Shown one piece after another: positions 45,093 to 57,664 of a stretch of DNA of 64,000 nucleotides. Both the position numbers and the translations under genes were made by a program. The stretch's first letter is position 1; every line of letters begins with the position of its first letter. The DNA is taken from positions 124,001 through 188,000 of the forward strand of contig UCEU01000013.1 of the NCBI GenBank assembly GCA_900471485.1. The letters are read 5' to 3'. The DNA is from Hyphomicrobiales bacterium. GTDB lineage: Bacteria; Pseudomonadota; Alphaproteobacteria; Rhizobiales; Rhizobiaceae. The notes under the pieces are model-generated. The model had not been told where the DNA came from. It worked only from the letters and a program-made list of their open reading frames with translations, and made no database searches.

Positions 45093-45785
45093 ATGCAGAT
45101 GTCCGAAATGCAACTGACCAAGCGCCAGCTCCTGGGCGGCGTGGCTGCCGCGACTGCCGGCCTGGCGGTTTTCAGCAGCGCCAATGCGGCTGCCGAGATC
45201 CCCACCGCTGATGGCGATGTCGATATGGCTGCCGTGCTTAAGCCGGGCGAGCTGCCGGAAATGGCGCTCGGCAAGGAAGATGCCAAGGTCACCATCGTCG
45301 AATACATGTCGATGACCTGCCCGCACTGCGCGCACTTCCACACCACGACCTTCGACGAGATCAAGAAGAAGTATGTCGACACCGGCAAGGCTCGCTTCAT
45401 CATCCGCGAATTCCCCTTCGACCCGCGCGCCGCCGCAGCCTTCATGCTGGCCCGCTGCAACGCCTCCGACCCGACGAAGCTCAGCACGCCGGAGCAGTAT
45501 TTCCCGATGGTCTCGATGCTCTTCAAGCAGCAGCCGACCTGGGCCGCCGCCGACGATGGCCGCGCGGCACTGCTCCAGATGTCGAAACTCGCTGGATTTA
45601 GTGAGGATAGCTTCACGAAGTGCTTGACGAACCAGAAGCTGCTGGATGAAGTGAACGCGACGCGGGAACGGGGTTCCAAGGAATTCGGCGTCAACGCCAC
45701 GCCGACTTTCCTCATCAACGGGAAGCGCTACTCTGGAGACATGACGGTTGACACCATGTCGGCCCTTATCGACAGCCTGCTCTAA
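45093..45785 (+). CDS. DsbA-family thiol-disulfide oxidoreductase
   Basis: 230 residues. Signal peptide with KRQLLGG...[13 protein letters not shown] (an RR-less, Tat-like layout, probably Sec). Thioredoxin fold with CPHC active site in [18 protein letters not shown] and cis-Pro loop in [14 protein letters not shown]. Periplasmic oxidase/isomerase of the DsbA/BdbD group, known to be needed for folding exported proteins. ATG 45093 has GAGG at 5 bases. Terminator downstream before smc. Confidence 0.9.
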   Translation: MQMSEMQLTKRQLLGGVAAATAGLAVFSSANAAAEIPTADGDVDMAAVLKPGELPEMALGKEDAKVTIVEYMSMTCPHCAHFHTTTFDEIKKKYVDTGKARFIIREFPFDPRAAAAFMLARCNASDPTKLSTPEQYFPMVSMLFKQQPTWAAADDGRAALLQMSKLAGFSEDSFTKCLTNQKLLDEVNATRERGSKEFGVNATPTFLINGKRYSGDMTVDTMSALIDSLL

Positions 45786-45804
45786 GCTGAACCGTTCCTA
45801 CAAG

Positions 45805-45838
45805 ACGGGCGACGGCGGAAGCCGTGCGCCCGTTTTTT
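45805..45838 (+). terminator. Intrinsic terminator between dsbA-like gene and smc
   Basis: ACGGGCGACGGC-GGAA-GCCGTGCGCCCGT hairpin with one bulge followed by six T. Confidence 0.92.
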
Positions 45839-45869
45839 CGTTGGGTCGTCGCCAGGCTGAGGCGACCGC

Positions 45870-48800
45870 ATGAAGTTCAACAAGCTTCGCGTCGTCGGCT
45901 TCAAGTCCTTTGTCGAGCCAACGGAATTCATCATCGAGCGCGGCCTGACCGGTGTCGTCGGGCCGAACGGCTGCGGCAAGTCCAATCTTGTCGAGGCGCT
46001 GCGCTGGGTGATGGGCGAGAACTCCTACAAGAACATGCGCGCCTCGGGCATGGACGACGTGATCTTCTCGGGTTCCGGCAACCGTCCGGCCCGCAACACG
46101 GCGGAAGTCGCGCTTTATCTCGATAACGCAGAGCGCACGGCGCCCGCCGCCTTCAACGACAGCGACGAGATCCAGATCACCCGGCGCATCGAGCGCGAGC
46201 AGGGCTCGGTCTACCGTATCAACGGCAAGGAAAGCCGCGCCAAGGATGTGCAGCTGCTCTTCGCCGACGCCTCCACCGGCGCCCGCTCGCCGTCCATGGT
46301 CGGGCAGGGGCGCATCGGTGAGCTGATCTCGGCCAAGCCGCAGGCCCGCCGCCAGCTGCTTGAAGAGGCCGCCGGCATTTCCGGCCTGCATTCCCGCCGC
46401 CATGAGGCGGAACTGCGCCTGCGCGCCGCCGAAAGCAATCTCGAACGTCTCGAAGACGTCACCTCGCAGCTCGAAAGCCAGATCGAGAGCCTGAAGCGCC
46501 AAGCCCGCCAGGCCAATCGCTTCAAATCGCTCTCCGCCGATATCCGCGCCCGCGAGGCGATGCTCCTGCATATCCGCTGGGTGCAGGCCAAGGAGGCGGA
46601 AGCCGAGGCCGACAGCGCGCTCAACCAGGCCACCTCGATCGTGGCCGAAAAGGCGCAGATGCAGATGGAGGCCGCCAAGGCGCAAGCGATTGCCAGCCTC
46701 AAGCTGCCGGAGCTGCGCGACGGCGAAGCGCGCGCCGCCGCCGCCCTGCAGCGGCTGCAGATCGCCAAGACCCAGCTGGAGGAGGATGCCGGCCGTATTC
46801 TGCGCCGCCGCGACGAAATCACTCGCCGCCTAACGCAGCTTGCCGAAGACATCCGCCGTGAAGAGCGGCTGGTTGCCGACAATGCCGCGATCCTTGCGAG
46901 GCTCGACGCCGAGGAAGCTGAGATTTCCGAAGTGCTGGCCGATTCCGGCCGCCATGCCGCGGAAACCCGCGAAGCCTTCGAAGCGGCCGCCGCCAAGCTT
47001 GCCGACAGCGAGCGCATTTTCACGACGCTCACCGCCGAGCGCGCCGAGGCCGCCGCCGGCCGCAACCAGCTGGAACGCGCCATCCGCGAGCTCGCCGATC
47101 GCAAGATGCGGCTGGAGCGCCAGATGGACGAGGCCAACCGCGAGCTGTCGTCGATCGGCGAAAGGGTCGCGACGCTGCCGGACCCCGAGGAAAAGCGCGC
47201 TATCGTCGAGGCCGGCGAGAACGCCGTCGCCGAGGCCGAGGCCGCGATCCAGGCGGTCGAGCAGGCGCTGGCCGCCGCCCGCCAGACGGAAGCCATGTCG
47301 CGCGCGCCGGTCGACCAGGCCCGCTCGAAGCTGAACGCGATCGAGACCGAAGCCCGCACCATTTCCCGCATGCTGGCATCAGGCGCCGCAGCCGGCGAGT
47401 TTCCGCCAGTCGCCGACGATCTCAAGGTCGATCGCGGCTATGAAACCGCCCTCGGCGCCGCATTGGGAGACGATCTCGAATCGCCGCTCGATCCGCATGC
47501 GCCTGCGCACTGGTCCGATAATGGTGACGGTTCGGGCGACCCGGCGCTGCCGTCGGGTGCCACGCCGCTGATCGATTGCGTCCGCGCGCCGGCCGAACTC
47601 ACCCGCCGTCTGCGGCAGATCGGCCTTGTCTCTGACGCCGATGCGCCGACGCTCATGAAAGAGCTCAAGCCCGGTCAGAAGCTGGTCACCACATCGGGCG
47701 CCGTCTACCGTTGGGACGGGCACGTCACCGGTGCCGATGCGCCGAGTGCCGCCGCGCTCCGCCTTGCCCAGAAGAACCGCCTGTCGGAACTGGAAGGGGA
47801 AGTGGAGCTCGCCCGCGATGTTCTCGACGAGGCCGAGGAACGCCTGGCGGTCGCCGCCGAGGCGATCCAGCACGAGGAGCGCCGCCTTGGCGATGCCCGC
47901 GACGCCAGCCGCCTGGCTTCCAGGCATTTGACGGATGCGCGCGAAGCTCTTGTGGCTGCCGAGCGTGCTTCGGGCGATCTGCTGCGCCGCCGCGATGTCG
48001 TCACCGAGGCGGCAAGCCAGCTGCAGAGCCAGCTTGAAGACATTGCGTTCCAGGAAGAGAACGCCCGCATCGAGCTCGACGACGCGCCCGACCTGACCGA
48101 GATCGACGAGCGGCTGCGCCAGCAGCAGTTCGAGGTCGCGACCGATCGCGGCGCGTTGGCCGAAGCCCGCGCCAACCACGAAAGCCTGAACCGCGAGAAC
48201 GAGGCGCGTCAGCGCCGCATCGTCGCCATCGGCCAGGAGCGTCAGACCTGGCACCAGCGCGCCGCCAGCGCCGAGGATCATATCGCCACGCTCCGCGATC
48301 GCGAGGAGGAAGCCCGCGAGGAAGCCGTCGATCTCGAAATGGCGCCCGACGAATTCGACGACAAGCGCCGCGCGCTGATGAGCGAACTGCAGAAGATGGA
48401 AGAGGCGCGCCGTGCCGCCGCCGATCTTCTGGCCGAGGCCGAACTCGTGCAGCGCGATGCCGACCATAAGGCGGCAACGGCACTTTCCGAGCTTGCCGAA
48501 AGCCGCGAGCGTCGCGGCCGCGCCGAGGAGCGCCTGGTTTCCGCCCGCGAAAAGCGGCAGGAGGGTGAAGCCCGTATCCGCGAGGCCCTGAACGTCGCGC
48601 CGCACGAAGCGCTGCGCCTTGCCGGCCTCGAAGTCATGCAGACGATGCCCGACATCCGCGAAGTCGAGCGCGAACTCGAGCGGCTGAAGATGGAGCGCGA
48701 ACGGCTCGGCGCCGTCAACCTGCGCGCCGAGGAAGAGCAGAAGGAACTGAGCGACCGCCTGGCGGCGCTCATCAAGGAGCGCGACGACGTGATCGACGCG

Positions 48801-49331
48801 ATCCGCAAGCTGCGCGGCGCCATCCAGAGCCTGAACCGCGAGGGCCGCGAGCGCCTGATCGCCGCCTTCGATGTGGTCAACGGCCAGTTCCAGCGCCTCT
48901 TCACCCATCTCTTCGGCGGCGGCACCGCCGAGCTGCAGCTGATCGAATCCGACGATCCGCTGGAAGCCGGCCTCGAAATCCTCGCCCGCCCGCCCGGCAA
49001 GAAGCCGCAGACCATGACCCTTCTGTCGGGTGGCGAGCAGGCGCTGACGGCGATGGCGCTGATTTTCGCGGTGTTCCTTACAAACCCGGCGCCCATCTGC
49101 GTGCTGGACGAAGTGGACGCCCCGCTCGACGACCATAACGTCGAGCGCTACTGCAACCTGATGGACGAAATGGCGGCTTCCACCGAAACTCGCTTCGTCA
49201 TCATCACCCATAATCCCATCACCATGGCGCGCATGAACCGCCTGTTTGGCGTGACGATGGCGGAGCAGGGCGTATCGCAACTTGTATCTGTGGACCTGCA
49301 GACGGCGGAGCAACTGCGCGAAATTGCCTGA
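45870..49331 (+). CDS. smc: Chromosome segregation protein SMC
   Basis: The condensin ATPase subunit that organises chromosomes. 1153 residues: N-terminal Walker [21 protein letters not shown], a first coiled coil (about 170-500), hinge (about 510-650), second coiled coil (about 650-980), and C-terminal [18 protein letters not shown] signature with Walker [13 protein letters not shown]. Length and order match full-length SMC. ScpA/ScpB are not in the window. The start follows the dsbA terminator by about 30 bases. Confidence 0.97.
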   Translation: MKFNKLRVVGFKSFVEPTEFIIERGLTGVVGPNGCGKSNLVEALRWVMGENSYKNMRASGMDDVIFSGSGNRPARNTAEVALYLDNAERTAPAAFNDSDEIQITRRIEREQGSVYRINGKESRAKDVQLLFADASTGARSPSMVGQGRIGELISAKPQARRQLLEEAAGISGLHSRRHEAELRLRAAESNLERLEDVTSQLESQIESLKRQARQANRFKSLSADIRAREAMLLHIRWVQAKEAEAEADSALNQATSIVAEKAQMQMEAAKAQAIASLKLPELRDGEARAAAALQRLQIAKTQLEEDAGRILRRRDEITRRLTQLAEDIRREERLVADNAAILARLDAEEAEISEVLADSGRHAAETREAFEAAAAKLADSERIFTTLTAERAEAAAGRNQLERAIRELADRKMRLERQMDEANRELSSIGERVATLPDPEEKRAIVEAGENAVAEAEAAIQAVEQALAAARQTEAMSRAPVDQARSKLNAIETEARTISRMLASGAAAGEFPPVADDLKVDRGYETALGAALGDDLESPLDPHAPAHWSDNGDGSGDPALPSGATPLIDCVRAPAELTRRLRQIGLVSDADAPTLMKELKPGQKLVTTSGAVYRWDGHVTGADAPSAAALRLAQKNRLSELEGEVELARDVLDEAEERLAVAAEAIQHEERRLGDARDASRLASRHLTDAREALVAAERASGDLLRRRDVVTEAASQLQSQLEDIAFQEENARIELDDAPDLTEIDERLRQQQFEVATDRGALAEARANHESLNRENEARQRRIVAIGQERQTWHQRAASAEDHIATLRDREEEAREEAVDLEMAPDEFDDKRRALMSELQKMEEARRAAADLLAEAELVQRDADHKAATALSELAESRERRGRAEERLVSAREKRQEGEARIREALNVAPHEALRLAGLEVMQTMPDIREVERELERLKMERERLGAVNLRAEEEQKELSDRLAALIKERDDVIDAIRKLRGAIQSLNREGRERLIAAFDVVNGQFQRLFTHLFGGGTAELQLIESDDPLEAGLEILARPPGKKPQTMTLLSGGEQALTAMALIFAVFLTNPAPICVLDEVDAPLDDHNVERYCNLMDEMAASTETRFVIITHNPITMARMNRLFGVTMAEQGVSQLVSVDLQTAEQLREIA

Positions 49332-49738
49332 TTTCGGCATATGGCGCGGCTAAAACCCCAAAAAAAGTCAGTCACATTTAGGCGATATCACCTAATCAGG
49401 TGATGTGTTCGTACTCAACTTGTATTAAATATTACGAGAAGTCGGGTGCTGGCGACAGAATATGACTGTCGACGGCAAAGACCATACCTTCGCCGGGCCG
49501 GAGCGGAAAGCTCTGGGCGCGGTTGTTGACGTGATGGAACCCCCCGTCCGGTTTCCTGGCTGGACGGACATAAGGCTTTGCGGGACTTTGTTGCAGTCCC
49601 GCAAAGCTTTCCTTCCCCTCACATTCCAACGATTTAGCGGAGCCCATTTTTGTGCGCCGCAACATTTCGGCCGCATTTGTCGATTTTCATTTCCGCGCCA
49701 ACGGATTAAGTTGATCCGGATTTGGTGTTGGGGGAACG
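49332..49738. promoter_or_regulatory. Long smc-ppdK intergenic region
   Basis: About 407 bases with no credible gene. It holds the hairpin candidate described separately (49545-49610) and, further on, the ppdK promoter. I see no clear boxes. Confidence 0.4.
49462..49610 (+). ncRNA. Candidate small RNA or leader with terminator upstream of ppdK
   Basis: A 13-bp perfect stem GCTTTGCGGGACT-7-AGTCCCGCAAAGC (49575-49607) is followed by TTTCCTT and preceded by CCGTCC...GGACGG. This looks like a Rho-independent terminator of an unannotated transcript; the upstream boundary is a guess. It could also attenuate ppdK. A frame over 49462-49929 has no support as a gene. Confidence 0.4.
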
Positions 49739-52408
<2,670 letters not shown>

Positions 52409-52411
52409 GAG

Positions 52412-52815
52412 TTAATCGTCGGCGGCGTCGAAGGCCTGCCGCGATGCCTCGATCGCCTGCCAGTTCTCCCTGATCCACGACGTGAACCCTTCGAGCGCCG
52501 GGAGCATCGTCTGCCCATTCCGGTCAACTCGTATTCGACGCGTGGCGGCACCTCGGCGAAGTAGTGCCGGGTTACAAGGCCGTCTCGCTCGAGATTTCGT
52601 AGCGTCAGCGTCAGCATCCGCTGCGAAATGTCGGGAATGCCGTTCCGGATCGCGGAAAAGCGCAAGGGTGTCTCGGGAGAAAGCGCCAGCATCGACATGA
52701 CGAGGATCGTCCATTTGTCGCCGAGACGCGCCAGCACGCTGTTCGGCGCGCAGGGCGTGAGCACCGGTCCCTTCGCCGTTTCGACGTACGGCCGACCGTG
52801 GATCGTCTTCGCCAA
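52412..52815 (-). pseudogene. HxlR-type regulator with a one-base frameshift
   Basis: From a TTG at 52815 with GGAGG 6 bases upstream, the frame encodes a winged helix of the HxlR/MarR-like family (LARLGDKWTILVMSMLA, RNGIPDISQRMLTLTLRNLERDGLV, VPPRVEYELTGMG). The conserved ending, QTMLPALEGFTSWIRENW, is only reached after a frame change near 52511-52518; one extra G in the run there (ATGGGCAG to ATGGGGCAG) restores 134 residues, the normal size. Real decay or sequencing miss. It is divergent from an NmrA-like gene it would regulate. Confidence 0.75.
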
Positions 52816-52884
52816 CGGTTACCTCCTTGTGACCGACAGACAAAAATGTGCCGTCTTGCGCGACATCAATAGCAGTGCCACTTG

Positions 52885-52902
52885 GTAACTATCAATAGTT
52901 AC
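52885..52902. promoter_or_regulatory. HxlR operator between regulator and NmrA-like gene
   Basis: GTAACTAT-CA-ATAGTTAC, a perfect 8-bp dyad with a two-base spacer, lies 15 bases before the NmrA-like start. HxlR proteins bind such short dyads. If the regulator is broken the target gene would be constitutively expressed. Confidence 0.8.
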
Positions 52903-52916
52903 GAAAGGGAAGTTTC

Positions 52917-53837
52917 ATGTCGAGCGACAAGACGATCCTGGTATTTGGTGCCACGGGACAGCAGGGTGGAGCGGTCGCTCGGGCCTTGCGCGGCAAGGGA
53001 TGGGCGGTGCGGGCGCTGGTTCGCGATCCGGAAGCCGAGAAGGCGAGGCAGCTCGCCGCGATCGGCATCGACCTGCGCAAGGGGGATTTCTCCGATCTGC
53101 GATCCATCGAGAACGCAATGTCAGGTGCGTATGGCGTCTTCAGCATCCAACCGAGCTCCGGGCAGGGGGCAGCCTATGGCATGACCGACGAGCAGGAGGT
53201 CCGCTACGGCAAGGCCGTCGCCGATATCGCGGCGGCATCTGGCGTTGGCCATCTCGTCTACACCTCCGTCGGTGCCGCCGGCAAAGGCGAGACCGGCATG
53301 GGTCATTTCGACAGCAAGACGGCGATCGAGGAGCATATCCGCCGGCTCGATCTGCCCAGCACCATCGTCCGCCCCAGCACCTTCATGGAAATGCTCATGC
53401 TCCCCGGTATGGGGCTGGAGAAGCGGACATTCACGTTCCTGATGCGCGAGGATCAGCCGCTGCAGATGATCGCAGCCTCCGACATCGGCAGGATCGTCGC
53501 CAGCATCTTCGGCGATCCCGAACGCTTCGTCGGCCGGACATTGGATATCTCCGGCGACGAACTCACCGGCCGGCAGCTGCAGGAGGTGTTCAGCAAGGCA
53601 GCCGGCAATCCGATCACCTACAATCGCTTCTCCGACAGCTTTCTGGACGAAAACCCGTTCCTCGGCCGACTGGCAGCGCTCGTCGATGACGGCAGGTGCG
53701 CTGGATCGGCCGACATCCCTGCACTTCGGAGCGAATTCGGCGAATTGCTAACGCTTGCGCAATGGTTGTCGGGTGAGGGTCGGCTGTTGTTCGCGAGGGC
53801 TTTGCAGGCGGCGGACGCTCCCGTCGCGCTGCGATAA
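52917..53837 (+). CDS. NmrA-like NAD(P)-binding protein
   Basis: 306 residues with an atypical short-chain dehydrogenase fold. GxxGxxG nucleotide loop VFGATGQQGGAV, RALVRDPEAEKARQLAAIG, YTSVGAAGKGETGMGHFDSK (Ser/Lys but no YxxxK), PSTFMEMLM. NmrA-like proteins act as redox sensors or quinone reductases; activity uncertain. Divergent from the HxlR regulator, a frequent pairing. Confidence 0.9.
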   Translation: MSSDKTILVFGATGQQGGAVARALRGKGWAVRALVRDPEAEKARQLAAIGIDLRKGDFSDLRSIENAMSGAYGVFSIQPSSGQGAAYGMTDEQEVRYGKAVADIAAASGVGHLVYTSVGAAGKGETGMGHFDSKTAIEEHIRRLDLPSTIVRPSTFMEMLMLPGMGLEKRTFTFLMREDQPLQMIAASDIGRIVASIFGDPERFVGRTLDISGDELTGRQLQEVFSKAAGNPITYNRFSDSFLDENPFLGRLAALVDDGRCAGSADIPALRSEFGELLTLAQWLSGEGRLLFARALQAADAPVALR

Positions 53838-53848
53838 CCACGGCGATA

Positions 53849-54124
53849 TCAGCGATAGCGCCTGTAGTAATAGGGCCGGCCGTAATAGGGGCCGCCGATA
53901 TTGTAGGACATGTCGAGCATCAGCATGTCGCTGTTGTAGCGCGCGGCCGCACTGCGACTGAGATCGATCCGCTGCAGGCAGGTGGCGAAGCTGTCTGTGC
54001 CGCGGCGGAAGCCGTAGCTCAGGCATTGCTTTTCGTCGCCCGCCCGCCGCTCGGCGGCGGTCTGGCACGCGGCAAGGCTGATGGCGATAGCCGCCAGTGT
54101 CACCGAGAGAGTTAGCATACGCAT
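53849..54124 (-). CDS. Small predicted lipoprotein
   Basis: 91 residues. Signal with lipobox SLAAC near residue 20; CQTAAERRAGDEKQCLSYGF and ATCLQRIDLSR give three more Cys. The C-terminus is rich in Tyr/Gly/Arg (GGPYYGRPYYYRRYR). Surface or periplasmic small protein of unknown function, with similar ones in rhizobia. 11 bases from the end of the NmrA gene. Confidence 0.8.
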   Translation of the reverse strand: MRMLTLSVTLAAIAISLAACQTAAERRAGDEKQCLSYGFRRGTDSFATCLQRIDLSRSAAARYNSDMLMLDMSYNIGGPYYGRPYYYRRYR

Positions 54125-54199
54125 GTGACCGACTTCGCGTTATTGTCCGTCAAGACAAGAGACGCCTTTCACATGGTGGCGTCAATCTGAAATTGTGTC

Positions 54200-54397
54200 T
54201 CAGGCAGCACCCGCGGGATCGCCGATCGGCAGCAGCGCCGGGTTCAGCGTCGGGTCCTGCGGGTTCTTGCTGTCTCCGGGGTCCTGCGCCGGCGTCAGCG
54301 GCGGCTTTTCCTGCACGCGGTCGGGAATGCCTGGCGTCGGCGTCGGGCCGCGCGGGGTTTCCGGGCTGGGCGTGGGAATGGGGTCGCGATTGGGCAT
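54200..54397 (-). CDS. Small proline-rich protein
   Basis: 65 residues from the ATG at 54397, with AAGGAG 9 bases before it. Sequence MPNRDPIPTPSPETPRGPTP then PLTPAQDPGDSKNPQDPTLN is low-complexity, Pro/Asp/Thr-rich and probably disordered. Function unknown. An ATG at 54406 lies directly against the ribosome site and is less likely. Confidence 0.65.
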   Translation of the reverse strand: MPNRDPIPTPSPETPRGPTPTPGIPDRVQEKPPLTPAQDPGDSKNPQDPTLNPALLPIGDPAGAA

Positions 54398-54506
54398 GAT
54401 TGACATCTCCTTTTGAAAGGAAACGACACCCGCTGCCATTGGTTCCTGCTTTCGTTCCGCGCCGATCGCCTGTAAGAAGGCCGCTTCGTCGGTATGGAAG
54501 GCAGGC

Positions 54507-54746
54507 ATGGCACTACGCGATCGATTCTCGAAGAAACTGACTTGCCCGCAATGCGGCAACAGCGGCTTTGCGGAAGCGTCGGAGATCGACGATCCCAAGC
54601 GCAAGCATCCCGGCTTTACCGTCGATCAGTTGCCGCGCGGCCTCTTCATGCAGCGCGCTTCGAACCATCAGGAAAGCACCGTGATCAAGTGCGAATGTGG
54701 ACGCAAGTTCCCGTTCCGCAGCCTGTCGGAACCGGCAAGCAGCTAG
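54507..54746 (+). CDS. Small zinc-ribbon protein
   Basis: 79 residues. CPQCGNSGFAEASEIDD and IKCECGRKF give a zinc ribbon (CxxC...CxC). GGAAGGCAGGC precedes the ATG. Probably a nucleic-acid or protein-binding small protein; no family recognised. Convergent with the next gene. Confidence 0.75.
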   Translation: MALRDRFSKKLTCPQCGNSGFAEASEIDDPKRKHPGFTVDQLPRGLFMQRASNHQESTVIKCECGRKFPFRSLSEPASS

Positions 54747-54755
54747 CTCTGACAA

Positions 54756-55142
54756 TCAGAACCGCTCGAGCACCTTGATGAAGGCATCCGCGAACCGCAC
54801 GATATGGGCAGTCTCGGGCTCAGGTGCTTCCATGCGGATTTCGCTGCCGGTGTGATCGAGCACGGCAAGCACGATCCGCATCTGCGAATCCGAGGAGGGG
54901 ATGCGTAGCACCGCGATGCGCCGGCAATCCTCCATCAACCCTTCGGCAGGAAGATCGAACAGGAATTCGCCACCCGCCCGCGCCGCAGCAACCCGCACCG
55001 CATCGCAGAAATCCGCGTCGCCGTCATAACCCTCGAGCGATAGCTCGAGTTCCAGCAATTCCATCGGCAAAAGCGGGTCGGATGGATCGACCGCCCCCAT
55101 GGCCGGCGGCTGGGTTTCCGTTGCGAGCTCCGGTGAAATCAT
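54756..55142 (-). CDS. Conserved hypothetical acidic protein
   Basis: 128 residues, acidic, no signal peptide. DPLLPMELLELELSLEGYDG, GEFLFDLPAEGLMEDC and MRIVLAVLDHTGSEIRMEAPEPE give an alternating alpha/beta pattern. I do not recognise the family. Separate from its neighbours. Confidence 0.65.
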   Translation of the reverse strand: MISPELATETQPPAMGAVDPSDPLLPMELLELELSLEGYDGDADFCDAVRVAAARAGGEFLFDLPAEGLMEDCRRIAVLRIPSSDSQMRIVLAVLDHTGSEIRMEAPEPETAHIVRFADAFIKVLERF

Positions 55143-55365
55143 TGCCTTTCTCCTCTTTTTCCCTGTTCGTCAGGAGATCGCCCCTACGCAATGGCTCATG
55201 AATATCAGAAAATGCTTACGCACGCCATTGCCGTCTTCTTCGTGGATTGCGCGTTACTCTTCGAGACAACAGTTTCAATTTAGGCGAATCTTGCACTAAA
55301 CAAGTGATGGGCCGATTTGCGCGTTCATGCGGGACGCGCCGCCTGCGAGTGACCGGTAAGTTTTG

Positions 55366-56274
55366 ATGGCAATCCGTTTTGACCGCCCCGTTTCCAGTGC
55401 CGCCCGCTTCGCGCGGCGCATCGGGGCATTTGCACTGGTGCTCTGCCTGGCGGCCCTTGTCGGCCATCGCTTCGGCGGTCTTGCGACGCCTTATTTCGTG
55501 CTGGTCCTGCTGGTTTCGATCGGCCTGGCGCTGCTGGCCGCGCTGCTGGCCTTCATCGGCCTGCGCAGCCTGTGGCAGACGGGGGCCGAAGGCGGCCTGG
55601 ATGCCATGAAGGGGCTGATCTTCGCCGCTCTGCCGCTTGTTGTCGGCGGTCTGGCGGCCGAGCGCTACTACAGCCTGCCGGCGCTCTACGAGGTTTCCAC
55701 AGACATAACCACCCCGCCGGCCTGGCTGAAGCCGCCGAATGCCGACCAGATGTGGCTGAAGCGCAGCCCCGTTGTCTCGGAGGCGGACCGCGAAAAGCAG
55801 GTCGAGGCCTACCCCGAGCTCACCGGGCGCCGCTATGACGGTGCCATCGACCGCGTACTGGAAGCGGTGAAAAAGGTCGCCAAGCTGCAGGGCATCCGCA
55901 TCGTCCGCGCCGATGGCGACACCATCCCGCAGCCGGAAACGGAAGCCCCGCCGCCCAAGCCGCAGGCCGACGACAGCGCCGTGACCGACGCGCCCGATCT
56001 CGTGCCGGTCCCCACCCCACGCCCCTATGACGACGACGTCGCCCAGCTCATTCGCCGCGCCAACGGCGTGACGCTGCAGGGCGATACTCGCACGCTGGTT
56101 CTCGGCCTGCGCTTCGATGTCGAGATCCGCCTGCGCGAGGAGGCCGAAACCACCTTCGTCGACGTCCGCGTCGCCTCCCGCTACGGCCCGCACGATCTCG
56201 GCATGAGCGCCGATATCGCCGACGATTATCTCAAGGCGCTCGACGCCGAGTTGCTCGGGATCGCCGGCGGCTGA
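55366..56274 (+). CDS. DUF1499 membrane protein
   Basis: 303 residues. Three N-terminal membrane helices (ARRIGAFALVLCLAALVGH, YFVLVLLVSIGLALLAALLAF, MKGLIFAALPLVVGGLA) precede a DUF1499 domain (YYSLPALYEVSTDITTPP, RRYDGAIDRVLEAVKKVAK, VDVRVASRYGPHDLGMSADIADDYL). A Pro-rich insert (PQPETEAPPPKPQ) separates two halves of the domain. Conserved in rhizobia; function unknown. TTG at 55363 is the next in-frame codon upstream; ATG 55366 preferred. Confidence 0.85.
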   Translation: MAIRFDRPVSSAARFARRIGAFALVLCLAALVGHRFGGLATPYFVLVLLVSIGLALLAALLAFIGLRSLWQTGAEGGLDAMKGLIFAALPLVVGGLAAERYYSLPALYEVSTDITTPPAWLKPPNADQMWLKRSPVVSEADREKQVEAYPELTGRRYDGAIDRVLEAVKKVAKLQGIRIVRADGDTIPQPETEAPPPKPQADDSAVTDAPDLVPVPTPRPYDDDVAQLIRRANGVTLQGDTRTLVLGLRFDVEIRLREEAETTFVDVRVASRYGPHDLGMSADIADDYLKALDAELLGIAGG

Positions 56275-56292
56275 GGCCTTTCGATTTTGCCG

Positions 56293-56742
56293 TCAGCCGA
56301 TGAAGCGGCCCCGCTGCTCCGACGTCGGCACGTAGCAGCTCTCCCGCCGCCCGGCGATGCGAAGCCGGTTGCGCGCCACGAATTCGTAGATCAGGTCCAT
56401 CAGCCCGCGCGGGAAAAGCCGCAGCACGCCAACGGCCGACCACGGCGCGCCGAGACCGGCCGCCATGCGGATCGACCCCTCCGACTTGAAGTAGGCGCGC
56501 CCGTTCTCGATCAGGATATTGGTCTCGTAGTCCGGCGTCTTGAGCCCGTAATGGCGGTAGAGCGCCTGTCCGAGCGGCGATTGTGCCGCCAGAAAGCGAT
56601 AGCGGCCTGCCTTGTCGTGCTTCAGCACGAACTGCACCCAGCCTGAGCAGAAGATGCATTCGCCGTCGAAGACGATCAGCGGGTGACCGTCCGCGAAGGC
56701 CGGCACGTCGGGATCGCCGCGATAGCTGTAGTCGGCGCGCAC
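56293..56742 (-). CDS. Thiol-disulfide oxidoreductase DCC family protein (DUF393)
   Basis: 149 residues. The DCC signature DGECIFCSGWVQFVLKHD lies near residues 26-43 (the family is named for the conserved Asp-Cys-Cys; here CIFC). Later GLKTPDYETNILIENG and RLFPRGLMDLIYEFVARNR match the family. Possibly a redox protein; no direct evidence of activity. Last in the cupin-MBL-DCC operon. Confidence 0.9.
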   Translation of the reverse strand: MRADYSYRGDPDVPAFADGHPLIVFDGECIFCSGWVQFVLKHDKAGRYRFLAAQSPLGQALYRHYGLKTPDYETNILIENGRAYFKSEGSIRMAAGLGAPWSAVGVLRLFPRGLMDLIYEFVARNRLRIAGRRESCYVPTSEQRGRFIG

Positions 56743-56752
56743 GTCACTTCCC

Positions 56753-57661
56753 TCACGCGGGCCGGTAGTGTCCGCCGAGCGCCGGCGGGCCGTCCGTTTC
56801 GATCAGCCCCTGTTCCAAGAGGTCTTCGATATGGGCGAGCACCGAGAGTGCCGCAGCCCCATGCAGGCGCACATCCGTATCGCGGTAGATCACCTTCACC
56901 ATCTCGGCAATACCGGTGTCGCCGGCGCGGATTCGCGCCAGAATCGCCTGCTCGCGCATCCGGCGGTGTGTCTTCATGGCTCGCACGAAGCTCGCCGGCT
57001 TTTGCACGGGGCCGCCATGGCCCGGAAACAGGATGCGGTCCTCGCGTGTAATCAGCTTGTCGAGCGAGGCCATGTAATCCGCCATCGAGCCATCGGGCGG
57101 CGCCACGATCGAGGTCGACCATGCCATGACATGATCGGCGGAAAACAGGATGCCGGTATTGTCGAGCGCGAAAGCCGCATGGTTCGCCGTATGTCCCGGC
57201 GTGAGCACCGCCGACATCCGCCAGCCGTCTCCCGCAATGCTCTCGCCGTCGCCGATCGCGATATCAGGCCTGAAGGCGGCATCGGAGCTTTCCGCGAAAA
57301 GGTTGACCTCACCCAGATGCAGCGGCCGCGCCGCGCGGTGCGGCCCCTCGGCGACGATCATGGCGCCCGTCTCTTCCTGCAGTCGTCGCGACAGCGGCGA
57401 GTGGTCGCGATGCGTATGGCTGACGAAGATGTGGCTGACCTCGCGGCCATCGAGCGCCAGCATAAGCGCCTGGAAATGCGCCTCGTCCTCCGGCCCCGGA
57501 TCGATCACCGCGACCGAGCGGTCGCCGACGATATAGCTGTTGGTGCCGAAGAAGGTGAAGGGGCTCGGATTGTTGACCGTGATGCGTTGCACGCCGGGTG
57601 CTACGCTCACCGCCTGCCCATAGGCCGGCTCGAAGCTGGTATTGAACGCGGGATTGGCCAT
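56753..57661 (-). CDS. MBL-fold metallo-hydrolase
   Basis: 302 residues. Metal motif HTHRDHSPL (HxHxDH), GPHR, LTPGHTANHAAF, SADHVMAW, FPGHGGPV and a C-terminal winged-helix-like region. Resembles beta-lactamase-like hydrolases (LACTB2-type). Three bases after the cupin gene, so co-translated. Substrate unknown. Confidence 0.92.
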   Translation of the reverse strand: MANPAFNTSFEPAYGQAVSVAPGVQRITVNNPSPFTFFGTNSYIVGDRSVAVIDPGPEDEAHFQALMLALDGREVSHIFVSHTHRDHSPLSRRLQEETGAMIVAEGPHRAARPLHLGEVNLFAESSDAAFRPDIAIGDGESIAGDGWRMSAVLTPGHTANHAAFALDNTGILFSADHVMAWSTSIVAPPDGSMADYMASLDKLITREDRILFPGHGGPVQKPASFVRAMKTHRRMREQAILARIRAGDTGIAEMVKVIYRDTDVRLHGAAALSVLAHIEDLLEQGLIETDGPPALGGHYRPA

Positions 57662-57664
57662 TCT

